From assembly GCA_965112735.1 (NCBI GenBank), contig OZ218954.1:1054001-1118000 (forward strand): 64,000 nt of DNA. The letters are read 5' to 3'. Source of the stretch: Phaeosaccion multiseriatum (lineage: Eukaryota; Ochrophyta, other classes). The number at the start of each line of letters is the position of its first letter. Position 1 is the stretch's first letter. A program made the translations under genes and the position numbers. The notes under the pieces were generated by a model, which did no database searches, was not told the DNA's origin, and saw only the letters and a program-made list of their open reading frames with translations. Of this stretch, positions 1-36,715 are shown piece by piece.

Positions 1-126
1 TCTACTTGTTACAAAAAAGTTAGTTAATCGGTCCATCCACTGCCATCCACTGCCATCCACTGCCATCCACTGCCGTCCCCCCCTCCCCTCCCCTCCCCTC
101 CCCCCTCTCCTCTTGACGCACACAAG

Positions 127-26607
<26,481 letters not shown>

Positions 26608-26750
26608 GATAGATGGACATGAGATGGACATGATGACATGGGGCATTGAAGGGTATGGACATGAGATGAAGATGACATGGACATGACATGGGGCATTCAA
26701 GGGTACAGTATACATTGTTCCACACACTTTTACCGATCTACCTACCCAAG

Positions 26751-26781
<31 letters not shown>

Positions 26782-27358
26782 ACGGTGAGGGTGGGGAGGG
26801 AGGGGGGGGAAGGGAGGGGCGACGAGATTGCGAGATGGAGATGATATTGCAGTGTGGGGGGTATAATATGCCATCTACTGCCATCCGCTACCCGTGAGGG
26901 CGGGCGTGAGGGTGAGGGTGAGGGTGAGAGCGAGGGTGTGAGGGTGAGAGTGAGAGTGAGGGATCGGGGTGAGGGTGATAGTGAGGGATCGGGGTGAGAG
27001 TTGAGGGTGAGAGTGAGGGATCAGAGTGAGGGTGAGGGTGAAGGTTCGCGGGGAAGACGTCCTGTACTCTGTGTTACAGTTTCACTTTCAGTTTGTTATT
27101 GACCTCATCGATCGAATGTCGAATTCTAGATGTCTGACGTCGATGCGCTCATCCCAGGGGGCAAGCTAAGCTAAGCTACGCTACAGCTCACAAGCTGCGG
27201 CTTCACTCGAACAGAAGGAAGATAATTGAAAATCAAGCTCTACCGTATGAGGGGAGGGGAGGGAGGGACATTACCTAACAACGTGGGAATACATTACATA
27301 AGAGAGATCGAAACTCCATGTGGCCTCCCACTACCTCGTGCTCCACTGCTCCGTACCA

Positions 27359-27606
27359 TCCATCCACTGCCATCTCTCTATATCCTCTACCCTCCATCCA
27401 CTGCCATCTCTCTTTATCCTCTACCCTCCATCCACTGCCATCTCTCTAGATCCTCTACCCTCCATCCAGTGCCATCTCTCTATATCCTCTACCCTCCATC
27501 CACTGCCATCTCTCTATATCCTCCACCCTCCATCCACTGCCATCTCTCTATATCCTCTACCCTCCATCCACTGCCATCTCTCTATAACCTCTCTTGTACC
27601 CTACCT
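27359..27606 (+). repeat. 34-bp minisatellite containing CATCCACTGCCATCTC
   Basis: About seven units joined by TCTATATCCTCTACCCTC-type sequence. Confidence 0.92.
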
Positions 27607-27696
27607 CCATCCACTGGGCGAGGAAAGGGAAACTTTGCTGTTAGTACAAAATGGTCGTAGCTCATGGTAGCCGGACAGGACATCCGTCGGACCTCC

Positions 27697-28075
27697 TTCT
27701 CAACATCGACCGCTCTTCTCTCCCATCCACTGCCATCCTCCTTGGATCGACCATCCACTGCCTTCCTCCTTGGATCGACCATCCATTGCCATCCTCCTTC
27801 TCAACATCGATCGCTCTTCTCTCCCATCCACTGCCATCCTCCTTGGATCGACCATCCACTGCCATCCTCCTTGGATCGACCATCCACTGCCCTCCTCCTT
27901 CTCAACATCGATCGCTCTTCTCTCCCATCCACTGCCATCCTCCTTGGATCGACCATCCACTGCCATCCTCCTTGGATCGACCATCCATTGCCATCCTCCT
28001 TCTCAACATCGATCGCTCTTCTCTCCCATCCACTGCCATCCTCCTTGGATCGACCATCCACTGCCATCGGGCATT
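27697..28075 (+). repeat. 101-bp higher-order repeat
   Basis: The block beginning TTCTCAACATCGA recurs at 27697, 27798, 27899 and 28000, an exact 101-bp spacing. Each block contains three CATCCACTGCC-type subunits separated by TTGGATCGAC. Confidence 0.93.
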
Positions 28076-28106
28076 TGGCAGCGCGCGAGAGACGCGGAGA
28101 CTACCT

Positions 28107-28280
28107 CTACCTAGCGCGTCGACATCGAACTCCACCTCGACATTGGCATGCTCGACACGGGGGATCGATATCGATTTTATGTGTCGGTATCCTACCTAGC
28201 GTGTCGACATCGAAATCCACCTCGACATTGGCATCCTCGACTCGCGGGATCGATATGGATTCTATTATGTGTCGACATTC
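28107..28280 (+). repeat. 85-bp tandem duplication
   Basis: Two diverged copies starting CTACCTAGCG at 28107 and 28192, rich in CGACAT and GATCGATAT. Confidence 0.88.
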
Positions 28281-28406
28281 TCTACTCACTCGCTGGCCGG
28301 AGTGGGCGGCGAGAGAGGGAAGGAAGGGAGCGTTTGGAGATGGGTCTCCAAACCCCGTGTTCCTCTCTCTCTCTCCCCCTCCCTCCCCTCTCCTCTCCTC
28401 TCCTCT

Positions 28407-30975
28407 CTATGCCTCACCCCCACCCCCACTGTCCACCGTCATTTCCGCAAACTGGTTAGCCCAAAACGCTTCCACCTCCCCCTCCTCCTCCTTCTCCCTC
28501 TCCATCATCCGCTCCACATCAAGCTCCAAGTAAGCAGGTCGTCGAGCCGTCGCCGCCGCCTCTCCATCCAAAGCACTCATGACCTCAAATGTGAAATTCT
28601 CCGGCTCCCCCACCAGTGCTTCGACCAATGCCTCGGCCACATCTCGGTAAGGAATGTTTGCTCTGCTAAAGTCAAACGAATCCCCTTGCCCCAGCTCCAA
28701 GGACCCAAGCCCCCCTGGAGCGTCCGTCACCTTCCCAGGTCGGACTATGACGTAGGGCAAGTCGTCTTTGGCCGCCCGAACGACGGCCTCTGCTTGGCTG
28801 AGCAAGGGTAAAGGATTACCAGTGAGCTTGGTCACGAAATCCACCTAAACAAAGACGAGAACGAGGAGGAGAGTGGGGAGTGGGAGGAGGAGGGGGAGGA
28901 GAAGGAGGAGGAGGGGGAGGAGGAGGGGGAGGAGGAGGAGGAGGAGGAGGAGGAGGAGGAGGAGGAGGAGGGTAGTTGGCGTTGGATCGTTGCTGGAATC
29001 TGTTCTGTTCTATTATGGGGGTGGGTCTTTGGTAGGGAAGAGAGGGATGGGGGGGGGCTGGGCTGTACGCAGAGTTTGAGTTTGAGTTTGATGGGAGACG
29101 GGCGCTTAGGGGAGGAAGAGAGAGAGATGAGGTTGTGAGAAAGTGGAGAAAAGAGTGTAGAGACCAATCAAAACGTAGGTAGGTAGCTAGGCAGGCATGT
29201 AGGTAGGTATGTAGGTAGGGAGGGAGGTAGGGAGGGAGGTAGGTAGGTGGGTAGGTAGGTAGGATAAAAGCGACACCACTCTCCCCCCTCTCTCTCAAAC
29301 ACACTTACATTATCCGGAGTGGTGACGCCGATGGAGCTACAGAGTACCATCCGCTGCACTCCCTCGGCTTTGGAGGCCTCCACACAGCTCCGGAGGCCTT
29401 CTAGATCGGCCTTGGCGAAACGCTCGCTGCCGAGCACCGGCTTGGACTCTGGGCAGAAAACAACCGCCTGACAACCCTTCATTGCGTCGTTGTCGATGTC
29501 TCCGAGGACAATGTCGACATTTGCTCCATCGGGTCCGAAGAGGGACTCCACCTTCTCGATGCCGGAGGAGGAGGAGGCGCGAACGTTGAACCCCTTTTGG
29601 AGAAGGTCCAGCACCACCCTGAGAGAGTGATGGTGTGGTGGGTCAGTCAATGATGAATGGGTGGGGGTGGTGGAGTGGGCCCAATGAGAAGGAGGGGCGG
29701 GCAGATGCTCACACACTTATATGCATACATGCACACACACGCACTTGGGCACACACACATACATGGGTGAGAGCAAGAATGAGAGGGAGATGAACGGATT
29801 TCTGTAACGAAACTTGCTCGGCGTGTTCCTCTCCCTCTCCCTCCCGCCCTCCCTCCCCTCTGTCCCTCCCTTCACCACTCACTCATTCACTCACTCACTC
29901 ACTCACTCACTCGCTCTCTCACGCACTCACTCCCTCACTTCATCACTCCCTCACTCACTCACTCCCTCGCTCACTCACCCACTCCCTCACTCACTCACTC
30001 ACTCACCATTGCCCGACCTGCCCCGTGACCCCCGTCACAAAGACAGCGTTGGGTTTGAGGTCCTGCTGAGCGAGTTTCTCCTCGGCCTTGCCCGTCATCT
30101 TCATGTCCTGCATTGTCAGGATTTCTTCATCGGACATATTGCTCAAGTTCTGATTGGGCAGGGAGGGGGGGAGGGAGAGAGGGAGGGAGGGAGGGTGGTC
30201 GGTCGGGAGGGAGGGGGGGAGGGAGAGAGGGAGGGAGGGTGGTCGGTCGGGAGGGAGGGAGGGAAGAGAGGAGGGAGGGGGAAGAGAGAGATGGAGAGAG
30301 GGAGAGGGAGACGGGAACAGAAGACCAGGGGTTAGTGTGGGCGACACAAGGACGTCTTACTGCCATCTCATGGGTACAAAAGCTCTTCGGTGTATGGAGG
30401 GTGACGAGGGTCCTTGCAGATCGAGTCAGAGTGTGGGGGGTGGGTACGAACTGAAGGCCATAGAGATAGATACAACACGGAAGCCCTGTTGAGTGAGCCT
30501 CTTTTATTGATGCATCTCAAAGGAATACAGCCATACAGTCGCAAGCCCTTACCCATCCATCCAAGCGCACTCGCCTCCCTCTCTCTCCCCCCCCCCCCCC
30601 GCCGCCGCCTACCTGGCCATAGAAGGCCTGCCCTTTCCCCATGCGCTTCCCGAGGAAGTCGTCCATGGCTAAGCTACCTCGATTCACGGACTTCTTCTTC
30701 TCGGTCAGCTTCTCCATCTTGGCCTTTCGCCTCCTCGCTACCTCTCCAGGCGACACCACCCATCCATCCTCTGCCTTGTCGTCATCATAGGAGTTGCGGA
30801 GGCGGGTGGTGCAACGATTCGCTCTACTGCCTGTGCTATCATGGCGTGTGCCACAGGTGGTCGAAGTGGCGGTTCCAGCGCAGATCGGGGCAGCAGGCAA
30901 GAATGCCGACGCCCTCCCACAGAGCAGGAGGAGGAGAGTTACTCCTATACAGCATGAGGGCGGGGGTGCACCCAT
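28407..30975 (-). CDS. Plastid-targeted atypical SDR / NAD(P)-binding Rossmann protein
   Basis: Four exons on the minus strand: 30613-30975, 30007-30149, 29309-29618 and 28407-28844, giving 417 residues with all phases matching. Residues 1-30 are a hydrophobic signal peptide ending in ASAFLPAAP, the stramenopile plastid-leader pattern, followed by a Ser/Thr/Arg-rich transit-like stretch. A Rossmann motif TGVTGQVGQW lies near residues 160-168 (GxxGxxG). Then come an LGDID segment typical of NmrA/TIC62-type extended SDRs, an LCSSIGV strand and a YVIVRPGKVTDAPGG segment. The classical YxxxK pair is not evident, so it may be a binding protein, assembly factor or reductase of unknown substrate. 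The likely place is the plastid stroma. It shares a 434-bp divergent promoter region with the HAD-like gene. Its 3' end faces CFAP47. Confidence 0.82.
28869..28972 (+). repeat. (GGA)n in SDR intron
   Basis: On the sense (minus) strand this is (TCC)n, acceptor-proximal to exon 28407-28844. Confidence 0.92.
29883..30006 (+). repeat. (CACT)n in SDR intron starting at the donor
   Basis: On the sense strand the donor GTGAGTGAGTG at 30006 is the first unit of a GAGT run. Confidence 0.92.
30163..30270 (+). repeat. (GGGA)n in SDR intron
   Basis: On the sense strand this is TCCC-rich and lies just before the acceptor at 30150. Confidence 0.9.
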
Positions 30976-31409
30976 CTTGAGCCGTCCGTCAGCCCTTGCA
31001 AGCGCTGGAAAGAAATGAAGGAGGAAGCTCAATCGCCATTTGTGGCCCTAACTTATGTCCAACGCGCACAGGCCGGCCCGGCACTAGCTACGCCTGTGTA
31101 CTGATGCCCTGTTGGTGTTTATACTTCTGCCTCTGCTTCTTCTTGCTTCGCCTGGCGGACTTCGATTCTTCGACTGTCGCCAGTGCGAGCACGGTGATGG
31201 TGAGAGCAGCAGCAGTAGCAACTTCAGCGCGGAACTGCCGACTTGCCCTTTGTATATCTGGCGGCTCTAAATCCTACCACGGGCGAGCAGGGCTATGGCT
31301 GTCGTCCCAGTCAGTAGCTCCCCATCCATCCTTTCGATGTGCCGGCGTATCTGTGTTGCAAAGGCTCAGAGGAGGAGCTTACCCAAATGGGACCCGACAC
31401 TCAACCATC
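30976..31409. promoter_or_regulatory. Divergent intergenic region between SDR and HAD-like genes
   Basis: 434 bp lie between two outward-facing start codons (30975 minus, 31410 plus). The plus-side frame is open upstream to at least 31197, so a longer N-terminus of the HAD-like protein is possible. No TATA box or other core element is claimed. The bidirectional promoter role is inferred from gene orientation only. Confidence 0.4.
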
Positions 31410-32191
31410 ATGACGAAGGCGTCCGGAAAGAGCGAATTTACGTCCTCATCGTCGCCCCCATCATTGCAACCTCAACCAGCAGTGTTTGACAAGCACCTGA
31501 TGCTCGTGTTCGACCTCAATAAGGTACCAACCTAAGACGTACAGTTTGTGGCCGCCTTTTGTTTGGCTCACGGGCGGGGAAGTACCTGAGAGGAAGGGAT
31601 GGCTGCTTCAAAGCTCAAACCAAAGTCCTTTGAGCCACCATAGCTCACACAATACTCTCACCCGCATGTCATGCAACGCTCTTCCCTCGTCCCCTTCCAT
31701 TTCGCTGCCCCGCCCCTGCCAGACGATCATCATGGTGGACCCGGCTGGCTCGAAGACCGAGGAGCAAGTCCTGAACAGCATATTGGCAGAGGTCGCCTGG
31801 GGCTGTGTTATCGACTCCGGTGCTTCCTCCCCTTCTCCTTGCACTGCCATTACCGGCAAAGACAGCAGCCGCAGCAGCAAGAGAGACGGCAGCTGGAGTA
31901 GTAGCCGCAGCAGCAGCCACACCATGAGCAGTGGCGACAGGAGGTGGGAGTGGGTGGAAGGAGTGAGCAGACTTACAACATCACTCGACACCCCCCAGGA
32001 CGACGCGCTTGAGACGGCGCAAGCACAACCGAGTCCTCGACAGATGGCGGCCACGCGGCTCATGACGTATGCAGACTTTGTGCAGGAGGAGTACCCGGAT
32101 CGGTCGGAGGAGGAGGGGCTGCCCGAGGACGTCTTGGCCCGCTTCTCCTCGCTGCTTGAACCTGGGGTGGAGCGTCAGGAGGGTCAGGAGG

Positions 32192-32228
<37 letters not shown>

Positions 32229-32539
32229 CAACAGTTGGTCATCCACCAGCACCAATAGTAGCAGGCGCAGCTTCAACAGCGCCATGAAGCGGCAGAGGGA
32301 CACCCTGAAGGGGAACTTCACTGAAGCCGGTCAGCCCGGAAGAGCCCTTCGAGGAGAATATCGCCGCCTCAGAGAGGCTCTACGCCTTCCTTCCGACAAG
32401 GCCACGGGAGCTCTGAAGGGGAGGAAAAGGTGCGGCTGGTGGCGTGCTTGTGTGTGTGTGTGTGTGTGTGTCTGTGTGTCTACGTATGTGTATGTGTGTC
32501 CGTGTGTGTGTGCGTATGTGTGTATATGTGTGTGTATGT

Positions 32540-32579
<40 letters not shown>

Positions 32580-33398
32580 ACCCTTCCCTTTCGGGCATGT
32601 GTCATTGTCAGACAGCCGTGGAATGGATGGGTACCGTGAGTCACTCAGTCTCTAAGAGAGTGAACTTACTCGCACCCTCCCCTCCCCTCCCTCCCCTCCC
32701 TCTCCGCCTGAACAGCGTGTACATCCTCCCGTCCTTCTTCCACTGCCTTCTCGAGCTGAAGAACAGAGGCGTGTCTTTTACCCTTCAACTCCGGACCTTC
32801 GGTAGTGACCTTGGTCAGGTAGCCCGAGAGCTGAACGCGTTTTGTGAGGGTCAACACCCCCTGTTTAGGTGAGGGAGTTGGTGATACAGAGGAAGGGGAA
32901 GGGAGGGAGGGAAGGTCTCTACAGTGTAGCTAGTAAACCTTACGTTCCTTCTTACGTAATGAATTCTTCTTACAGGGGCTCGCGTATGGACGGCAGCGAC
33001 GGAGGCCCTGACTTTCGCATCATGCTTGGCGACGACTTGCCCCCAGGCCTAGCAGTGGGGGGTACAGAAGCAGCAGAAGCAGCAAAAGGGCAAGGGGCAC
33101 AAGGAGGAGGAGGAGGAGGGGGGGGGGCTGGGGCCGTTCCCGCTGCTGCTGTATCACCAACTGCTGATGGTGCGTCTTCCTCCAAGTGCGGAGCCTTCTT
33201 TAGAGACAACGCAGGGGTTGCCCTGGTCATGGGCCGAGGGCAGGGGCGGCAATTGGTGATACAGCAGCAGTACCAGGACCGACAGGCACTAGAGGAGGCT
33301 CTCGAGAGTGAAGGAGGCAAAGCTCTTCAAGTGTAAGTGGAGTGGGGTGGGGTGGGCTGGGGGGCTGGTAGTGACCTTGTTCGGTCTGCGACGACTGA

Positions 33399-33433
<35 letters not shown>

Positions 33434-34341
33434 CTCTCTCTGTCCTCTTCCGTTCCCTCTCTCTCCTTCCTCTCCCTCCCCTCCTCCCTCCCTCCCTCCC
33501 TCCCTTCCCCCCTCCTCTCCCTCCCCTCCTGCCTTCCTCAGGCACACTTCTTGGCCGGCACTGACCTCCTGCCTGCTTAGCTCATCCCCGGGCACCATCG
33601 CTCTCAGAGACTTCTACCCGTATTGGAGAGCAAACCTTGAGGCCTCTGAGTAAGTCAAGGAAGTGTCACGGCGATCACCATCGTCATCGCCATCATCACC
33701 ACCCGCTATCTTCTCTCCGTTCCTGCCATTCATCACCATCTATGGGTTGGTTGACCTGACGGATTGATTTCCTCCCTCCCTCCCTCCCTCCCTCCCTCCC
33801 TCCCTCCCTCCCTCCCTCCCTCCCGCCCTCCCTTTCCCTCCCACCCTCGCCCTTCCCTCCCTCCCCTCCAACACCAACCCCACCGCCCGACAGAGCGGGC
33901 AAGCTGGTCTTACTCGACAGGACCCTCCCCCTCTCTGCCCGGCCTGTTCAAGTCGTCGTCTTTGACGATAACATTGAGCGGCAAGGCGCACACATTATCG
34001 ATGTACGATGCAAAGACTCCGGTGAGAAGGTGGGCTTCACAGAAGCAAGGAGGGAGTGCTTAGTGAGGGCAGAGCCCTTCTTGGCCATTGTATACACAGG
34101 CGCAGGAGGAGGAGGAGGAGGAGGAGGAGGAGGAGGAGGAGCAGGAGGAGGAGAAGGAGGAGGAGGAGCAGGAGGAGGAGAAGGAGGCGAGGTGGATCCT
34201 CCTGCTGTATCACCAAGTGGTGGTGGTGAGCAGGACCGTCCCAATTACTTCATTTCGGAGATTGAAAAGAAGGTTGGACCCCTCCCCCCTCGACGCTGTC
34301 TTCCTGTGGTATCACCAACTGCTGTTGCGCCATCTCCCTAG
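31410..34341 (+). CDS. HAD-like protein with DxNxT and DDN motifs, Gly/Ser-rich linkers
   Basis: Six exons, 31410-31523, 31723-32429, 32716-32868, 32976-33332, 33542-33649 and 33894-34341, join in phase to 628 residues. Residues 31-41 read [11 protein letters not shown], with D35-x-N37-x-T39 in the position of HAD motif [19 protein letters not shown] follows the first long linker. [20 protein letters not shown] block near residues 500-518 resembles the acidic HAD motif IV. I recall similar proteins of unknown function in kinetoplastids and other protists, but this could not be checked. Asn in place of the second motif-I Asp suggests weak or altered phosphatase activity. Linkers are Ser-, Gly- and Gln-rich and carry four copies of the dispersed CAGTTGGTGATACAGC motif, translated as VSPTA or LVIQ. 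The start at 31410 was chosen as the ATG nearest the conserved core; an upstream in-frame ATG at 31197 is possible. Confidence 0.75.
32446..32578 (+). repeat. (GT)n-rich, donor-proximal
   Basis: GT/GTAT run after the donor at 32430 of the HAD-like gene. Confidence 0.92.
33769..33826 (+). repeat. (TCCC)n, acceptor-proximal
   Basis: Precedes the acceptor at 33893 of the HAD-like gene. Confidence 0.92.
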
Positions 34342-35407
34342 CTAGGCACACCCGACGATACACATGTACCAAATTGTAAATATCATTTTACTGTTACAAT
34401 ACTGTTAAAAGTACGATCTCTATATATTTCTGATTTCTGTGTAACGTTCCGTTACATAGTTACTCCTAAGTATGATATGATACACGTTGTTTGGCACCAC
34501 TCACCCGGCTGCCTCCCCTCCTCAAAAAAACAAAAAACTCCCCCACCCCTCTCCCCCCCCCCCGTGCTTAACGGTGTGAACTTTCCACGGAACTTTCCAC
34601 GGAACTTTCCCATGTACAGAGGAGTCCACACAACACACAAAAAGGTCCGAAATGTTTCTGGTCTCTCCCACTTCCCTACCCTCTTTCTATTCCCTCCACT
34701 CCTCCTCCTCGTCCTCCTCCTCCTCCTCCTCCTCCTCCTCCTCCTCCTCCTCCTTCTCTTCCTCTTCCTCTTCCTCTTCCTCCTCCTCTTTCTCCTTCCC
34801 CTCCTCCTCCTCCTTCGCGTCCTGGCGCCTTTGAGCTAGAACCCCGGTGGGTAAGGCCCACACTCCCCTTTCCTCGCATTCTTTTGCTTACGTCCCGACC
34901 GACATGACAGCAAAAGTAGCGTTACAGAAAGGAGGAGCGCGTGTGTGTAGTGCCCTCTGGGGCTAAGGCCAAGCTCTGTCAGGTCAAGCTCTGCCAAGAG
35001 AGAGAGGGGTAGAGAGAGACTTCCCTCACCGTCCCCTGTCAGCCCTGCTGCCCCTGCTGCACCACCAACTGCTGCTGCTTGTATCACCAACTTCTCCTGC
35101 TGCTTCGTGTACCATCACGTGCTGAACCACCAACTGGTGTACCATCAACTGCTGGTGTTGGGGTGTGGTGAAGAGGACAATACCTCGCTCGCAAGAAGCC
35201 GATGTACATCCATCCAACCAACTCGTCCCCTCCTCCCTCCCCCTCCTCCCTTCCCCTCCCCCCTTCCCCTCCCTCCCCGCCTGTCCAAACCACGCCACAG
35301 AAACCCCACAAGACAAAGCCCCACAATTTGAGCTCAGCCCCCTCAGCCCCGGGGGGGCTGTCATCTTAGCCGCGGAAGGATGTGGCCACCTTCAGCCCCG
35401 AGGGGCG
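34342..35407. other. Spacer: 3' end of HAD-like gene, low complexity, no gene seen
   Basis: AT-richer 3' flank after the stop (34345-34480), then a short tandem GGAACTTTCCAC repeat at about 34578-34612, a (CTC)n tract at 34701-34812, and several CTGTATCACCAAC copies at about 35080-35160. No coding frame with conserved content was found. Confidence 0.5.
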
Positions 35408-36266
35408 TCAAGGTTTAAGGTTTCTAGTCCTGCGTGGTGGTGGTGGTACACCGAGTAGGGGCAAGGCTGGCACACCCCCCCGGGAGAGCTGCTGCGAAGG
35501 GTGCTGCTGGGGTAGGGGTGACGCTGTCCCTGGCTGGGACCGCTGTGGCTGAGGCTGAGAGGATAGATAGAGCGGCTGTCTCGGCTGCGGCTGCTGCTGC
35601 GGCTGCTGCTGGTGGTAGTACTGCTGTTGTTGGTGGTACTGCTGCTGCTGCTGCTGCTGCTGGTGGTGGTGGTGGTGGAGCGACGGCGGGTGACCTGTCG
35701 CGGCCGCTGCGGCCTGAGTGTTTCCTATACGGAGTGGCAGGTTCTGGTGTTTTGTCACCAACGGCTGCTGCTGGTGCGGCTGCTGCCGCTGCTGCCGCTG
35801 TTGGGGGTGGTGGTGGTGGTGGTGGTGGTAATGGTGGTGCTGCTGCTGCTGCTGCTGCTGCTGAAGAAGAAGAGATTGACGCGGTGGGGCGTATGATGGG
35901 TGCTGCTGCTGTATCACCAACTGCTGCTGCTGCCGATGCTGTGGATAAGGGTGGGAAGACTGCACTGAAGCAGCAGCGGTGTACGCCTGACGCACGGGTT
36001 GATACTGGCGCTCCTGCGGCTGCTGCTTCTGCTGCTGCTGCTGCTGCCGATGCTGTGGATAAGGGTGGGAAGGACTGCACTGAAGCAGCAGCGGTGTACG
36101 CCTGACGCACGGGTTGATACTGGCGCTCCTGCGGCTGCTGCTTCTGCTGCTGCTGCTGCTGCCGCTGCTGCCGCAACTGCTGCTGCTGTATCACCAACTG
36201 CTGCTGCCGCTGCTGGAAGTGCTGCTGCTGTATCACCAAGCTCTGCAGAGCTGCTGCTGCAGTCAT
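35408..36266 (-). CDS. Gln/His-rich low-complexity reading frame, broken by a one-base difference (uncertain)
   Basis: Read on the minus strand from about 36266, one frame gives a Gln-rich sequence with LVIQQQ repeats and a QAYTAAASVQS segment. It loses frame inside a 114-bp tandem duplication, because the second duplicate has one extra G. The other duplicate continues into a Q/H-rich stretch ending at 35408. This may be the true C-terminal tail of the neighbouring membrane-protein gene reached through an unrecognised intron, a degenerate gene, or non-coding repeat. No domain is recognised. It is listed so the region is not left blank. Confidence 0.2.
35932..36160 (+). repeat. 114-bp tandem duplication with a one-base difference
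   Basis: Copies start GCCGATGCTGTGGATAAGG at 35932 and 36046. The second reads GGGAAGGACTGC where the first reads GGGAAGACTGC. Confidence 0.92.
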
Positions 36267-36715
36267 ACGGCGGCGGGTGCTGCTGCTGCTGCTGCTGGCG
36301 TTGCTGTATCACCACCTGCCGCACCTCCTGCTGCTGTTGTCGCGGAGGTTGAAGACAGAGGCGTCTCTGGTGCTCCCTCTCCCCGTCGCCACCCCCCCCT
36401 CCTCCACCCCCTACCGGTGCTGCTCCTCCTGCCCCCCGCCGAGCAGCAGCAGCAGCAAGAAGGTCAGGAGTTGGTAGTCCAGCAACAGGAGCGGCAGCGT
36501 TCACACCAGAGACCACCACCTGCCCCCGCCTCCCCTTGTCCCTCTTACCACCCGCCGTCCACCCGTCTACAACGGTACCTTCCGACACAGAGAGCAGACG
36601 CTCCTCGTCCTCGCGCCCTCTTCTGTCGTCACCCCCTCCGTCTCCGTGTCTGACACCAAGAGAGTCTCGACTCAAGGCCTCTGGCACCCCTCCTTGTCGT
36701 TCCTCATCTCCCTCG

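Larger units (their letters stand above)
26608..28406. other. Convergent spacer made of minisatellites, no gene
   Basis: Between the stops of CFAP47 and the SDR gene. It holds (GAGGGT)n-like sequence (about 26755-27050), a 34-bp minisatellite (27359-27606), a 101-bp higher-order repeat (27697-28075) and an 85-bp tandem duplication (28107-28280). Confidence 0.6.
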
